Below are positions 17,502 to 26,453 of a stretch of DNA of 64,000 nt, in pieces. Every line of letters begins with the position of its first letter. The first letter of the stretch is position 1. The translations under genes and the position numbers were made by a program. The notes under the pieces were generated by a model, which searched no databases, had not been told where the DNA came from, and saw only the letters and a list, made by a program, of their open reading frames with translations. Origin of the DNA: Planctomycetota bacterium (GTDB lineage: Bacteria > Planctomycetota > UBA1135 > JACQFD01); the NCBI GenBank assembly GCA_016792805.1, contig JAEUHX010000061.1:186001-250000 (forward strand), written 5' to 3'.

Positions 17502-19445
17502 ATGAAGAGAATCAAGCGTGGCGTTGTCGTGCCCGAGGACGAGCCTCCGGCGAAGCAACTTGTAACTCACTGGTTTCAAGACGCTGGCTGGTCACATGAC
17601 GACGCCGAGTGGCTGGCTCCGCTTGCGCTAAAGCGCTTCTGTGGTGAGGCCGAGACACATGCGGACTCTGTCTCCAATGCAGAGAGGCATCTGAAACTCA
17701 TCGCAGGATCATGGTCGGAGGTTCGCGCCGCCGGGGATGTACATCGAGACTGTGCACTCCTCGTGGCATATGCCCGCCTCGTCGGCTACCCAGGACAGCC
17801 GGAAAGCCTTCACATGCTTCGGCATACCGAAACTCAATGCAACCTACCTAACGCGACGACGCCCGAGCCGTCTGCCATTGCTCAAGAATTTCGCACTCAT
17901 GGTGCCAATTTTGAGCGTGCACTCAGCGAGGGCGGCCTTCCGGGGCAGTACGAATGCGAGTCCTGGCATCTTGACTATTGTAAGAGATGGTACTTGGGGG
18001 ACTCCTCCTTAGCGTACTCGCCTCCTTCCGATGCATGGTCGCTGATGCGCTCACTCGTCGAGGATGCGGGTCTCAACTTGAGTAATGTTCTCAACGTGAA
18101 CTCGCTCCTCGAGATTGGCAGCGATCACATGGGGCCCGAGCCACCGCTCCGAACCGGTGTCCCGAAGCGTCCTGACTACCAAACGATTGAGTCGCGTGAT
18201 CCGAGCACGCTCACCGCATGGCTGCTCGTTCTCGGGCCGGACGCGCTCAGCTTCTTGCTTCCTAGGCTCCGTCAGGCGACCTCCGAGCACGAACTCGCAT
18301 CGTTTGCATTCGGAATTCGCGATTGCATCGAGCGTTGGCTGACTTGTGTCACAGGGCGCCAGGATCACTTTTTCTCCGCTGGAGTATGGCTGGCAGAAGC
18401 AACGAAGCCCTTCATGGAGGAGCTCGAGAGGCGCCTCCTCGTTGCGGGCTTGGAGAACCACAATCTGAGGCGAGCCTGGCTTTGGTTCGTGCGCTGCACT
18501 GCCGAGGCCGGTGATCCACAAGATGAAACTCATGTCGCTCCAGACACCCGGGAGCGCGCTCTCCACGCCGCGAATGAATCGATCGCGCGCCTGCGACCGT
18601 TGCTAGCTCGAGCAAGAGTTCGCGACGCACTTCATACAGAAGTGAACTCTAAGTCGAGCGTCTCGGGGAGCGCCTCCTCACTCGAACCCTGGGAGGAATT
18701 TGAGTGGGAGAAAGACCATCTCATGACATGTGCAACGATCTTATATCTCTTCGGTGGATTGTGGCGCGGCATGAAACCGATGCTCCTCGCGATGCGGGCG
18801 CTGGCGTGCCCTTGCGTCGCGAGCGATCTGCGCTATTGGGAGGAGGATCGTCAGCGTGGGCGCGATGCGCCATCTCCCGAGCCGACGCAGCCTCCGACGC
18901 CTTGGCAGTTGATCCCGACACTCATGGTCAACCTGTTCCACGGTTTTGCGCGTAGGGAGCAGCAGCAGGATCCCGAGCTTCAATCGTTGCGCGGCGAGTT
19001 CGCTGCGTTCTGCCTTCGTGGTCTTGCGGACAGGTGGACAGAGCGCGAACGCCGGGAGGCTGCCGCTTCGGGGCGGCCGCGTACAAATGACGACATGCTG
19101 GAGCGTTCTCCAGATTGGCGCTACTGCCTGGTGCGTGCTGCGATGGCGCTCCATATCAATCCGGAAGGTAAGGGACACCGCATCCTTGAGGCCGCATCGC
19201 GCATCGATCCCGACCCAGACGTTCGCTCGATTGCTCGTGAGGCTTACGAGACACTTCGGCGAAGCGAAGGCCTTCCCGACGGAGTCTCTCCCAGAAGAAC
19301 TGTGATGTCTGCCTTTTGGTGGTTCCGGCAGGCGCATTTGCTGAGCTTGGGCTTCGAAATCGACGCCGACGGCGCTCAGCGCACGCGCGTGAAGGAACTT
19401 ACTCGAACGCGCGATCAGGAGGCGTACGACAAGCCACAGTCATAA
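17502..19445 (+). CDS. Unrecognised 647-aa protein
   Basis: I do not recognise this gene. The ATG at 17502 has a GGTGA six bases upstream; the frame is open 33 codons further but that part looks non-coding. The product is acidic-to-neutral, soluble, mostly helical by appearance, with many Trp residues and no signal peptide or membrane segment. Segments such as RHLKLIAGSWSEVRAAGDVHRDCALLVAYARLVG and RILEAASRIDPDPDVRSIAREAYETLRR resemble alpha-helical solenoid repeats, but no catalytic motif stands out. It lies between a DUF4143 ATPase and the radical SAM/BREX genes, so it belongs to the accessory island. Confidence 0.75.
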   Translation: MKRIKRGVVVPEDEPPAKQLVTHWFQDAGWSHDDAEWLAPLALKRFCGEAETHADSVSNAERHLKLIAGSWSEVRAAGDVHRDCALLVAYARLVGYPGQPESLHMLRHTETQCNLPNATTPEPSAIAQEFRTHGANFERALSEGGLPGQYECESWHLDYCKRWYLGDSSLAYSPPSDAWSLMRSLVEDAGLNLSNVLNVNSLLEIGSDHMGPEPPLRTGVPKRPDYQTIESRDPSTLTAWLLVLGPDALSFLLPRLRQATSEHELASFAFGIRDCIERWLTCVTGRQDHFFSAGVWLAEATKPFMEELERRLLVAGLENHNLRRAWLWFVRCTAEAGDPQDETHVAPDTRERALHAANESIARLRPLLARARVRDALHTEVNSKSSVSGSASSLEPWEEFEWEKDHLMTCATILYLFGGLWRGMKPMLLAMRALACPCVASDLRYWEEDRQRGRDAPSPEPTQPPTPWQLIPTLMVNLFHGFARREQQQDPELQSLRGEFAAFCLRGLADRWTERERREAAASGRPRTNDDMLERSPDWRYCLVRAAMALHINPEGKGHRILEAASRIDPDPDVRSIAREAYETLRRSEGLPDGVSPRRTVMSAFWWFRQAHLLSLGFEIDADGAQRTRVKELTRTRDQEAYDKPQS

Positions 19446-19622
19446 GTGTCAGTAACCTACGATTTCACAACGCGAATTGGCGACCAAATGGCCGCCGCTG
19501 CCGAATCGGCTTCGCGAAACTCAACTTAGTTCTGCCGGCCTGTGCAGGCGGATCTCAAGTTAATAAGTAACTCGTTGCCAGAGAATCCGGCAATATTCAC
19601 TTATTGTAGTTTGAGGATATAT

Positions 19623-20033
19623 ATGAACACTGCTGATACACAACCTTCGTCGATCAATCACAAGCCCCATATTCTCATCATTGGTGGAGAACCTCGAGAA
19701 CAGCTCATCCAAAGGATCCAGCGTCATTTCTCCGACTCTCTGATCGAACACTGCGCAACCCGCGGGTCCGATCCCTCATCCAGCCGGTTTGAGCCCGCAC
19801 TCCGTCGGCCCGGCATCGCCCTCGTCGTTTGGCTCAGCGGGCTCTCTCGAACCAGCCACGGAAGAAGAATTCGAGAGATCTGTCGAGAATTGGGGATCCC
19901 GTGGCTCGCATTTCGGAGGATCCCACATCCGAACCAGCTTCGGGCTCGCTTCATGGATCTGCAGTCGCGCTCCTCGCGGAGTCTCGGGCACTCGAAGTCT
20001 ACGCGGCGCGCTCGCATCGGAGGTGCACGATGA
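19623..20033 (+). CDS. Small DUF2325-like protein
   Basis: 136 aa from ATG 19623, preceded by GAGGATAT, a good ribosome site, in an AT-rich leader. The N-terminal strand HILIIGGEPREQLIQRI and the later ALVVWLSGLSRTSHGRRIREICRELGIPWLAFRRI resemble the DUF2325 fold (a Gly-Gly strand-turn-helix and a conserved SH.......C motif). The C-terminal 30 residues are very basic (Arg/Ser-rich). DUF2325 proteins have no settled function. The stop overlaps the ATG of the radical SAM gene (ATGA), so the two are translationally coupled and probably work together. Confidence 0.5.
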   Translation: MNTADTQPSSINHKPHILIIGGEPREQLIQRIQRHFSDSLIEHCATRGSDPSSSRFEPALRRPGIALVVWLSGLSRTSHGRRIREICRELGIPWLAFRRIPHPNQLRARFMDLQSRSSRSLGHSKSTRRARIGGAR

Positions 20034-21250
20034 ACCAGCACCACATCGTGCTCGTCTCGCTCGGCTGGATTCGAGAGCGAGACCCGCGCCAGACCCTGGG
20101 CCATGCATCGATTCTTGCAAGTCTCATGAATCACCCGGAGATCGAAGCGACTCCGCTCCAATTCTCAGTCAACGAGCCAGGTTTCTCACGGGAGCGAATG
20201 CTCTCGAGCGTTCTTGCCGCCCTCTCGAGCGACCAGACGATTCTCGCTCTTGGGGTGTATGTGTGGAATGAGGCCCATGTGCAATGGCTGCTTCGCGAGA
20301 TTCGTCGGTCTGGGTTTCACGGACGCATCGTTCTTGGCGGGCCGCAAGTCAGCTATGCACCCTGCCGCCTGGAATCTTTGTATCCCGATGCCGACTTCTT
20401 TATTCGCGGCTACGCTGAGGAAGCACTTCCGCTCTTGCCGAAGGGCGATCGGAAAGCGCCTGAAATCATTTGTAAGGGTATGCTGGACACTGGTGCCCAG
20501 GCTGACGCCGATTTGGAGCGACTTCCTTCGCCGCACCTGCGCGGTGTGCTCTCCTCGAGCTCCATTATTCGCATGGAGACCCAGCGTGGCTGCATATATC
20601 GATGCACTTTTTGCCAACATCGGGAGGCCGGCCCCCAATCGAAATGTCGCGCCTTCTCGCGTGAACGGCTCGAGGCGGAAATTCATTACTTCTCCGAATC
20701 GAACATCTCCCGGATCAACGTGCTCGATCCGATCTTCAACACTCACCGAGCCCATGCTCTCTGGGTGCTCGGTCAATTCGCCGCGCAGAAGTTCCGGGGG
20801 CAGCTCTCCTTTCAGTGCCGATTCGAAAGTATCACAGAAGAGTTCCTGGACGCCTGCAGCTCCTTGAGTGTCTGCCTTGAGTTTGGATTGCAGACGATCC
20901 AAGAGGCTGAGATGAAGTGTATTGAGCGCACGAACAACCTTCCAAAAGTTGAGCAGGCCATCCGCTGGCTGAACGAGAGTCGGATTCCCTTCGAAGTGTC
21001 GCTCATCTATGGCCTTCCCCAGCAGACCCTCTCCTCATTTCAAGCAAGCATCGACTGGTGCCGGGACCATGGAGTTCCAAAGATTCGCGCCTACCCGCTT
21101 ATGTTGCTTCGAGGCACTCCGATCGAACGCAATCGAGAGGTCTGGTCTCTCGTCGAGAATGACGACCCGATTCCGCTGGTGGTTTCCTCGAGTTCGTTCA
21201 ATCGTGCCGAGTGGGAGAAGATGAATGAGATCGCTCGAGCTCTCGCCTGA
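20030..21250 (+). CDS. B12-binding-domain radical SAM protein
   Basis: 406 aa. Residues about 5-140 form a cobalamin-binding-like Rossmann domain (GHASILASLMNHPEIEA; RIVLGGPQVSYAP; FFIRGYAEEALP). The radical SAM cluster motif CIYRCTFC is at residues 188-195, followed by the Gly-rich and TIM-barrel strands (FEVSLIYGLPQQTLSSFQASI). This layout is that of class B cobalamin-dependent radical SAM enzymes, which methylate or rearrange unreactive carbons; the substrate cannot be told. No His-rich B12-binding D-x-H-x-x-G motif is visible, which is common in this subclass. It is coupled to the small DUF2325-like gene and ends 385 bp before brxA. Confidence 0.8.
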   Translation: MNQHHIVLVSLGWIRERDPRQTLGHASILASLMNHPEIEATPLQFSVNEPGFSRERMLSSVLAALSSDQTILALGVYVWNEAHVQWLLREIRRSGFHGRIVLGGPQVSYAPCRLESLYPDADFFIRGYAEEALPLLPKGDRKAPEIICKGMLDTGAQADADLERLPSPHLRGVLSSSSIIRMETQRGCIYRCTFCQHREAGPQSKCRAFSRERLEAEIHYFSESNISRINVLDPIFNTHRAHALWVLGQFAAQKFRGQLSFQCRFESITEEFLDACSSLSVCLEFGLQTIQEAEMKCIERTNNLPKVEQAIRWLNESRIPFEVSLIYGLPQQTLSSFQASIDWCRDHGVPKIRAYPLMLLRGTPIERNREVWSLVENDDPIPLVVSSSSFNRAEWEKMNEIARALA

Positions 21251-21550
21251 TGTCAAAGGCGCCGATGCCGCGCTCCACGGATCGCTTCGCCCGCTCCTTC
21301 AGGGCTGAGCATCGCGCGCATCAGCCGCTCCGCGTACAGCTAGCAACTCATCGAGTCGCGAGCTCGCAGAGCGCAAACGCGATCGTGGAGCGCAGGCCTT
21401 CGACCTAGCTGAGTCGTCCAGCGAAGCTGCGCTCTCTCGAACCAATCTGAGTTCAGTCTTTTCTCAAGACTCCAACTGCTTCGTCCTTCCCAGCGCATCC
21501 TCACGAGCGCCTTCGAGTAGACCGAGCGCTGCCGAAGGAACTCCCAGCAT
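21251..21550. other. Leader region ahead of BREX, upstream part
   Basis: 300 bp without a credible reading frame on either strand. Nothing in it resembles a known RNA. The region leads into the palindrome and promoter listed separately. Confidence 0.5.
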
Positions 21551-21574
21551 CTCGCCGGCAAACTTGCCGGCGAG
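21551..21574. promoter_or_regulatory. Perfect 24-bp palindrome just upstream of the BREX promoter
   Basis: CTCGCCGGCAA (21551-21561) and TTGCCGGCGAG (21564-21574) are perfect inverse copies two bases apart. The site ends three bases before the -35 box of the putative BREX promoter, the classic place for a dimeric regulator to bind. It has no T-run behind it, so a terminator is less likely. Confidence 0.65.
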
Positions 21575-21576
21575 GC

Positions 21577-21605
21577 TTGACCCGGTATCCGTCTCCCACT
21601 AGAAT
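21577..21605 (+). promoter_or_regulatory. Near-consensus sigma-70-type promoter of the BREX operon
   Basis: TTGACC at 21577-21582 and TAGAAT at 21600-21605 are 17 bp apart, a close match to the housekeeping consensus. Transcription would begin about 21612, giving a short leader before the brxA GTG at 21636. This is inferred from the sequence only. Confidence 0.6.
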
Positions 21606-21635
21606 CCGGCCTCGTTAGCGCTCGATCCAGACCCT

Positions 21636-22451
21636 GTGAAGAACTCTTCGATTCCCGGTTTCGCTTCGGCCAAGTGCGTCGCCGCGGGCTTCCGCATGGG
21701 CGCCCAGGGCACGCACACTAGCCGGACGCTCATGCTCTCGGAGATTGACGACGTTCTCACGACTGTCCCGCATGCCGCTCAACGCGGTGAGTTCGCTCAG
21801 GCGATCATCGATGGAAACGTCCTCGGGAAGAACACAGCCTCGAATCGGCGGCTTACGAATCAACGCCTCGGCGAGCTGTATGGACTCGACGCTCGCATTC
21901 CAATCTTTCGAGTGCTCCAGCGCGTTTGGTTGGCTGACCCCGATGGGCGCCCGCGGTCGGCCCTTCTTTGTGCGCTTGCCCGAGATCCGCTTCTCCGTGC
22001 CTCCGCCGACGCGATTCTCGGCCTTCACGTGGGCGAGGAACTCGTTCGATCGCGATTTGTGGAGTCCATCCAGCGGCACTCCGAGAACAGGCTGAATGAT
22101 GCTGTTCTCGACAAGGTTGCGCGCAACGCCGCCAGCAGTTGGACACAGTCGGGACACCTTGAGGGACGAGTCCGCAAGCATCGCCAATTGGTGGAAGCGA
22201 CTCCCGGCGCAGTCGCATTTGCTCTCTGGCTTGGGTCGCTCGAGGGCCGCGTCGGGAACGACCTCCTGTCCTCGTTCTGGTGTTCAGTTTTCGACGCCTC
22301 ACCTCACCAACTTCGAGAGGCGGCGCTTCGCGCGAAGCAGCTCGGGCTGATCAAGGCAAGTATTGCCGGCGAAGTCGTACAGATCGATCCGACACCCATA
22401 TTGCCGCCGATTCCCTCCATCTTCCTGGAGCCACGCCATGGGGAAAATTGA
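21636..22451 (+). CDS. brxA: BREX protein BrxA (DUF1819)
   Basis: 271 aa from a GTG at 21636; an internal ATG at 21696 is an alternative start. The sequence has the DUF1819 pattern: an N-terminal S-R-TLMLSEIDDVL segment, ASNRRLTNQRLGELYGL, and a C-terminal winged-helix-like AALRAKQLGLIKASIAG. BrxA is a small DNA-binding protein required for type 1 BREX defence in studied systems. It is the first gene of the operon; brxB starts 14 bp before its stop. The call is strengthened by the gene order that follows, which is that of BREX type 1. Confidence 0.85.
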   Translation: MKNSSIPGFASAKCVAAGFRMGAQGTHTSRTLMLSEIDDVLTTVPHAAQRGEFAQAIIDGNVLGKNTASNRRLTNQRLGELYGLDARIPIFRVLQRVWLADPDGRPRSALLCALARDPLLRASADAILGLHVGEELVRSRFVESIQRHSENRLNDAVLDKVARNAASSWTQSGHLEGRVRKHRQLVEATPGAVAFALWLGSLEGRVGNDLLSSFWCSVFDASPHQLREAALRAKQLGLIKASIAGEVVQIDPTPILPPIPSIFLEPRHGEN

Positions 22452-22995
22452 AGATCTAGCCAATCTTTATGAGCAGCACATTTCGGCGCCATGGCCGCAC
22501 ACCGTTTCCGGGGCCCAGCGAGTTCTGATGATCGTCTACGATAAGGAGCTCGAGAGAACCCTTCGCGCCCGTATTGGTGAGTTCGAGCAGCGCACGCGCG
22601 CAGCTGGGAAAAACTGGGCGCTCGTCGATTGCACTCGCTGGTTCGCGGAGTGGATGGCAAACGACGAGTATCGCGATGCCTATTTTGAATCGCCCGGCGA
22701 CCTTGCACTAAAACTCGAAGGAGAGTTCAAGCCCCACATAGTGGATCGCGCGCGCAAGGCTCTCCGTTCTGTTGATCGCGAAACAGTGGTTGGATTCACC
22801 GGTATCGCTTCACTTTATGGATTCCTACGAATCTCGGAACTCATTCGCGACCTCGAGCCAGACATTCGCGGTCGCCTTGCAGTTTTCTTCCCCGGTTCGA
22901 AGGAGGGTGGCAACATCCGACTTCTCGACGCTCGCGACGGCTGGAACTATCTCGCCGCGGTCATTTCGCTTCATGGATCAGGGAGTCTCGCATGA
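22438..22995 (+). CDS. brxB: BREX protein BrxB (DUF1788)
   Basis: 185 aa, usual length for the family. The sequence runs in the DUF1788 pattern: an N-terminal helix, QRVLMIVYDKELERTLRARIGEF, WALVDCTRWFAEWM, then GIASLYGFLRISELIRDLEPDIRGRLAVFFPGS and RLLDARDGWNYLA. BrxB is essential for E. coli-type BREX and binds PglZ in reported work. It overlaps brxA by 14 bp and its TGA overlaps the ATG of brxC, so translation is coupled along the operon. Confidence 0.9.
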   Translation: MGKIEDLANLYEQHISAPWPHTVSGAQRVLMIVYDKELERTLRARIGEFEQRTRAAGKNWALVDCTRWFAEWMANDEYRDAYFESPGDLALKLEGEFKPHIVDRARKALRSVDRETVVGFTGIASLYGFLRISELIRDLEPDIRGRLAVFFPGSKEGGNIRLLDARDGWNYLAAVISLHGSGSLA

Positions 22996-25900
22996 AGATC
23001 TTTGAAATTCTCGAACGCGATCCTAGGAAGTTCGACCTGGCCAATCGCGGTCAAGCCCGCATATCAGGAGAACAATCTAATGAAGCGATCACAGAACTTC
23101 GCCGCGAGCTTGAGACGTTCGTCTGCGATGGCGAATACGGCCGTGCACTTATTCGCATCCTGGAGAGCTACCTGAACCGGCTCGGGAGTCCTCGCCAGGA
23201 CGCCGCGTGGGTTAGCGGTTTCTATGGCAGTGGCAAATCACATCTACTGAAGATGCTCGGGCATCTCTGGGTGGATACGCCTTTTTCTGACGGCGCTTCA
23301 GCGCGCGTGCTCGTGAGCGGATTACCAGAGGAGGCGCGCGCCGCGCTTCGCGAGATCGATACTCATGCGAAACGAGCCGGCGTTCCTTGTGTCGCCGCCG
23401 CGGGAACTCTTCCCTCGGGCAGCGGCGACTTTGTTCGCGCCACCGTGCTCTCTGTCATCCTGCGGTCCTGCGGCCTTCCTGAGCAATACGCCCTGGCGAA
23501 TTTCTGCTTCTGGCTTCGGGAGAACGGCTGGCTTGAGCGCGTTCGAGGAGAAGTCGAGTCCAAGGGAAAGATGTGGCTTTCCGAACTCAATAATCTCTAT
23601 GTCAGCCCGCTCTTGGCGAGGGCGCTCATACAGTGTGACGCGAACCTCGGGCGCAACGAAGTGGAAGTTCGTTCGGCGATACGCATGCAATTCCCTCCGC
23701 TAGCCGGCGACCTCACGACAGCGCAGTTTCTCGCAGCCGCCAAGAAAGCCCTCTCGTCGGGCGACAAGCTGCCGCTGACGATCCTCGTTCTCGACGAAGT
23801 GCAACAATACATTGGAGACTCGATCGATCGGGCTGTGACGATTACTGAGATTGCCGAGGCGGTCCAGACTCAACTCGACAGCCGAGTTCTCCTCGTCGGC
23901 TCGGGACAGTCGGCGCTCGCTTCCAATACGCCACAGCTCTCAAAGCTGCGCGATCGATTTCGCGTTACAGTACAACTTTCCGATACAGACGTCGAATCCG
24001 TCACGCGCAAGGTGCTTCTTACGAAAAAGCCCAGCGCGACGAAGAGTATTGAGAAGTGTCTCGACGAAAATGCCGGTGAAGTATCGAGACAGCTCCGCGG
24101 AGCCCGGATCTCGGCGCGCCCCGAAGATCAGCGCACGGCCGTCGCCGACTATCCGCTGCTTTCCACGCGTCGTCGCTTCTGGGAAGAGTGCTTCCGCGCC
24201 GTCGATGCCGCCGGTACTCAAAGCCATCTCCGCTCCCAGCTTCGCATCCTGCATGACACTCTCTCGAGCCATGCCGACCGAGAGCTCGGAGCTGTGATCC
24301 CAGCTGACGCTCTTTACGACGCGATTGCGCCCGATCTGGTGAATACAGGTGTCTTGCTTCGTGAGCTCTCGACTCGCATCCAGAAGCTCGACGACGGCAC
24401 TCCCAAGGGGAGAATGCACCGACGTCTCTGTGCTACGGTGTTCCTGATCGGAAAGCTCTCGCGAGAAGCGGCGGCCGACACGGGAGTCCGGTCGACCGCC
24501 TCGATGGTTGCAGATCTTCTCGTGGACGATATCCGCCGCGACAACGGTCCGTTCCGTACGGAGGTCGCCCGCGAACTCGAAGCGCTTGCCGAGTCGGGCA
24601 CACTCATGCGCGTGGGTGATGAATACCGGCTGCAGACAACGGAAGGCGCTGAGTGGGACCGCGCTTTCAAAGAGAAACGAGCGGCGGTCAACCAGAATGA
24701 AGTGGAGATCTCAACTCACCGAGATCAACTTTTCACGGCTGCCGTCCAAGAGATCGTTACTAAAATTCGGTTGAAGCAAGGCGCCGCGAATGTCAGCCGA
24801 CCCGTTCGCCTGCACGCTGGCGCAGCGCAACCTCCAGCAGGCGAGGAAGCCGTCGTCGTGTGGTTACGCGACGGTTGGTCGATCGCAGACAGCGAGGTTC
24901 TCTCCGACTCCCGCCGCCGCGGAGCCGACGATCCGATCGTTCATGTGTTCTTGCCGAAGCGATCGCCCGAAGAATTGCGTACGCGAATTGTAGACGTCGA
25001 AGCGCTTCAGCGGATCATTGATCAAAAGGGTGTGCCGGCCAGTCCCGAGGGCCGTGAAGCTCGCGAGAGTATGGAAAGCCGGCGAAGAGCGGCGGAATCG
25101 GCACGCAACGAAATCGTGCGGGAAATTGTGCAATCCGCGAAAGTCATTCAAGGCGGCGGCCACGAGGTATTTGGCAGCGAACTGGAAGACAAGATTCGCA
25201 CTGCGGCCGAGGCATCGCTCTCGCGCCTCTATCCACGATTCAACGAAGCCGACCACCGATCCTGGGAAGTCGCGCTGAAGCGGGCGAAAGACGGAAGCGA
25301 CGAGCCGTTCAAGGCGGTCGATTGGGCCAAACCCACAATAGAACATCCCGTAGCGAAGGAAGCGCTCGCGACCATCGGCGCGGGTAGTACTGGAAGAAAA
25401 GTTCGCGCGACGCTGGAGGCACCGCCGTGCGGCTGGCCGCGCGATGCGATCGACGCCGCCATCGTTGCGCTACACCGGGCGGGCGCGATTCGCGCAAGCG
25501 CTAACGGCTTGCCACTCACGGCGAATCAGCTCGATCAAACGAAGATTTCTTCTGCGGAGTTGCGCCCGGAGCGCGTCATTCTCACGACGCAACAGAAGAT
25601 TGAGATCCGCCGTTTGTATCAATTGGTGGGAGTTCCATCCAAGTCCGGGGAGGAGGAAGCCCGGGCTCCTCAATTTGTTGATTCACTTCGTGCCCTTGCT
25701 GCTTCGGCAGGCGGCCATCCGCCCCTGCCGGCCCCGCCCCACGCGCCGTTTCTCGACGAATTCCGCGGCCTCTCGGGGGCGGATCTCCTCGCCGCGATTC
25801 ACGCGGCTTCGAAGCCGATCGAGCAGTCCGTCGAGAGCTGGCGCAAGCAAGCTGAGCGCCGCTCCAAGCGGGAAGGCCCATGGCAAATGCTGGAAGCGCT

Positions 25901-26444
25901 CGCGCGTTGGGCGAACGGGCTCCCTTCACTGGCAGATCTCACCACGGAAATGGACGCGATCCGGACACATCGTCTGCTGCTCGCCGACGACGACTCGACG
26001 GCGCCGCTTCTCGCGAAGGCCGCATCGGCGCTCCGCGCAGAAGTGATGAAAAGCCATCAAGCTCTCGCTGCCGCGGTTCACTCGGGGGTCGAGACCCTAC
26101 AGAGCGACGAGTCCTTCGCGAAACTCGATGCTGCGCGGCAGCAGGAGATTCTCACCCGCAACGGGCTTTGTGTGGCGGCGGTGCCATCTCTTAAATCCGA
26201 TGCTGAGCTGTCATCGGAGCTCGAGCGGCAAAGTCTCGATGCGCGCTCGTCGGCCATAGCAGCCGTTCCTGAGCGGGTGCGCCGCGCGCGCGAAGAAGCC
26301 GCTCAATTATTGACTCCGAGGGCCCGACGCATCGAGCTGCGCGGCGCCACGCTCAACGATGAAGCAGCAGTGAGAGGCTGGCTCTCCGACCACGAGAAAC
26401 TCCTCCTCGAAGCAGTCAAGAAGGGTCCGGTCATTGTGGGTTGA
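22992..26444 (+). CDS. brxC: BREX ATPase BrxC
   Basis: 1150-aa P-loop protein, normal for BrxC/PglY. Walker A is GFYGSGKS at residues 76-83 and Walker B LTILVLDEVQQY at about 262-273. The rest is a long helical region with a charged segment near residues 680-720 (REARESMESRRRAAESARNE) that may be coiled coil, and winged-helix-like segments. BrxC is a large AAA-type ATPase needed for both host methylation and phage exclusion in BREX; the mechanism is not settled. Starts at the ATGA overlap with brxB. Confidence 0.92.
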   Translation: MKIFEILERDPRKFDLANRGQARISGEQSNEAITELRRELETFVCDGEYGRALIRILESYLNRLGSPRQDAAWVSGFYGSGKSHLLKMLGHLWVDTPFSDGASARVLVSGLPEEARAALREIDTHAKRAGVPCVAAAGTLPSGSGDFVRATVLSVILRSCGLPEQYALANFCFWLRENGWLERVRGEVESKGKMWLSELNNLYVSPLLARALIQCDANLGRNEVEVRSAIRMQFPPLAGDLTTAQFLAAAKKALSSGDKLPLTILVLDEVQQYIGDSIDRAVTITEIAEAVQTQLDSRVLLVGSGQSALASNTPQLSKLRDRFRVTVQLSDTDVESVTRKVLLTKKPSATKSIEKCLDENAGEVSRQLRGARISARPEDQRTAVADYPLLSTRRRFWEECFRAVDAAGTQSHLRSQLRILHDTLSSHADRELGAVIPADALYDAIAPDLVNTGVLLRELSTRIQKLDDGTPKGRMHRRLCATVFLIGKLSREAAADTGVRSTASMVADLLVDDIRRDNGPFRTEVARELEALAESGTLMRVGDEYRLQTTEGAEWDRAFKEKRAAVNQNEVEISTHRDQLFTAAVQEIVTKIRLKQGAANVSRPVRLHAGAAQPPAGEEAVVVWLRDGWSIADSEVLSDSRRRGADDPIVHVFLPKRSPEELRTRIVDVEALQRIIDQKGVPASPEGREARESMESRRRAAESARNEIVREIVQSAKVIQGGGHEVFGSELEDKIRTAAEASLSRLYPRFNEADHRSWEVALKRAKDGSDEPFKAVDWAKPTIEHPVAKEALATIGAGSTGRKVRATLEAPPCGWPRDAIDAAIVALHRAGAIRASANGLPLTANQLDQTKISSAELRPERVILTTQQKIEIRRLYQLVGVPSKSGEEEARAPQFVDSLRALAASAGGHPPLPAPPHAPFLDEFRGLSGADLLAAIHAASKPIEQSVESWRKQAERRSKREGPWQMLEALARWANGLPSLADLTTEMDAIRTHRLLLADDDSTAPLLAKAASALRAEVMKSHQALAAAVHSGVETLQSDESFAKLDAARQQEILTRNGLCVAAVPSLKSDAELSSELERQSLDARSSAIAAVPERVRRAREEAAQLLTPRARRIELRGATLNDEAAVRGWLSDHEKLLLEAVKKGPVIVG

Positions 26445-26453
26445 GAATTTATT

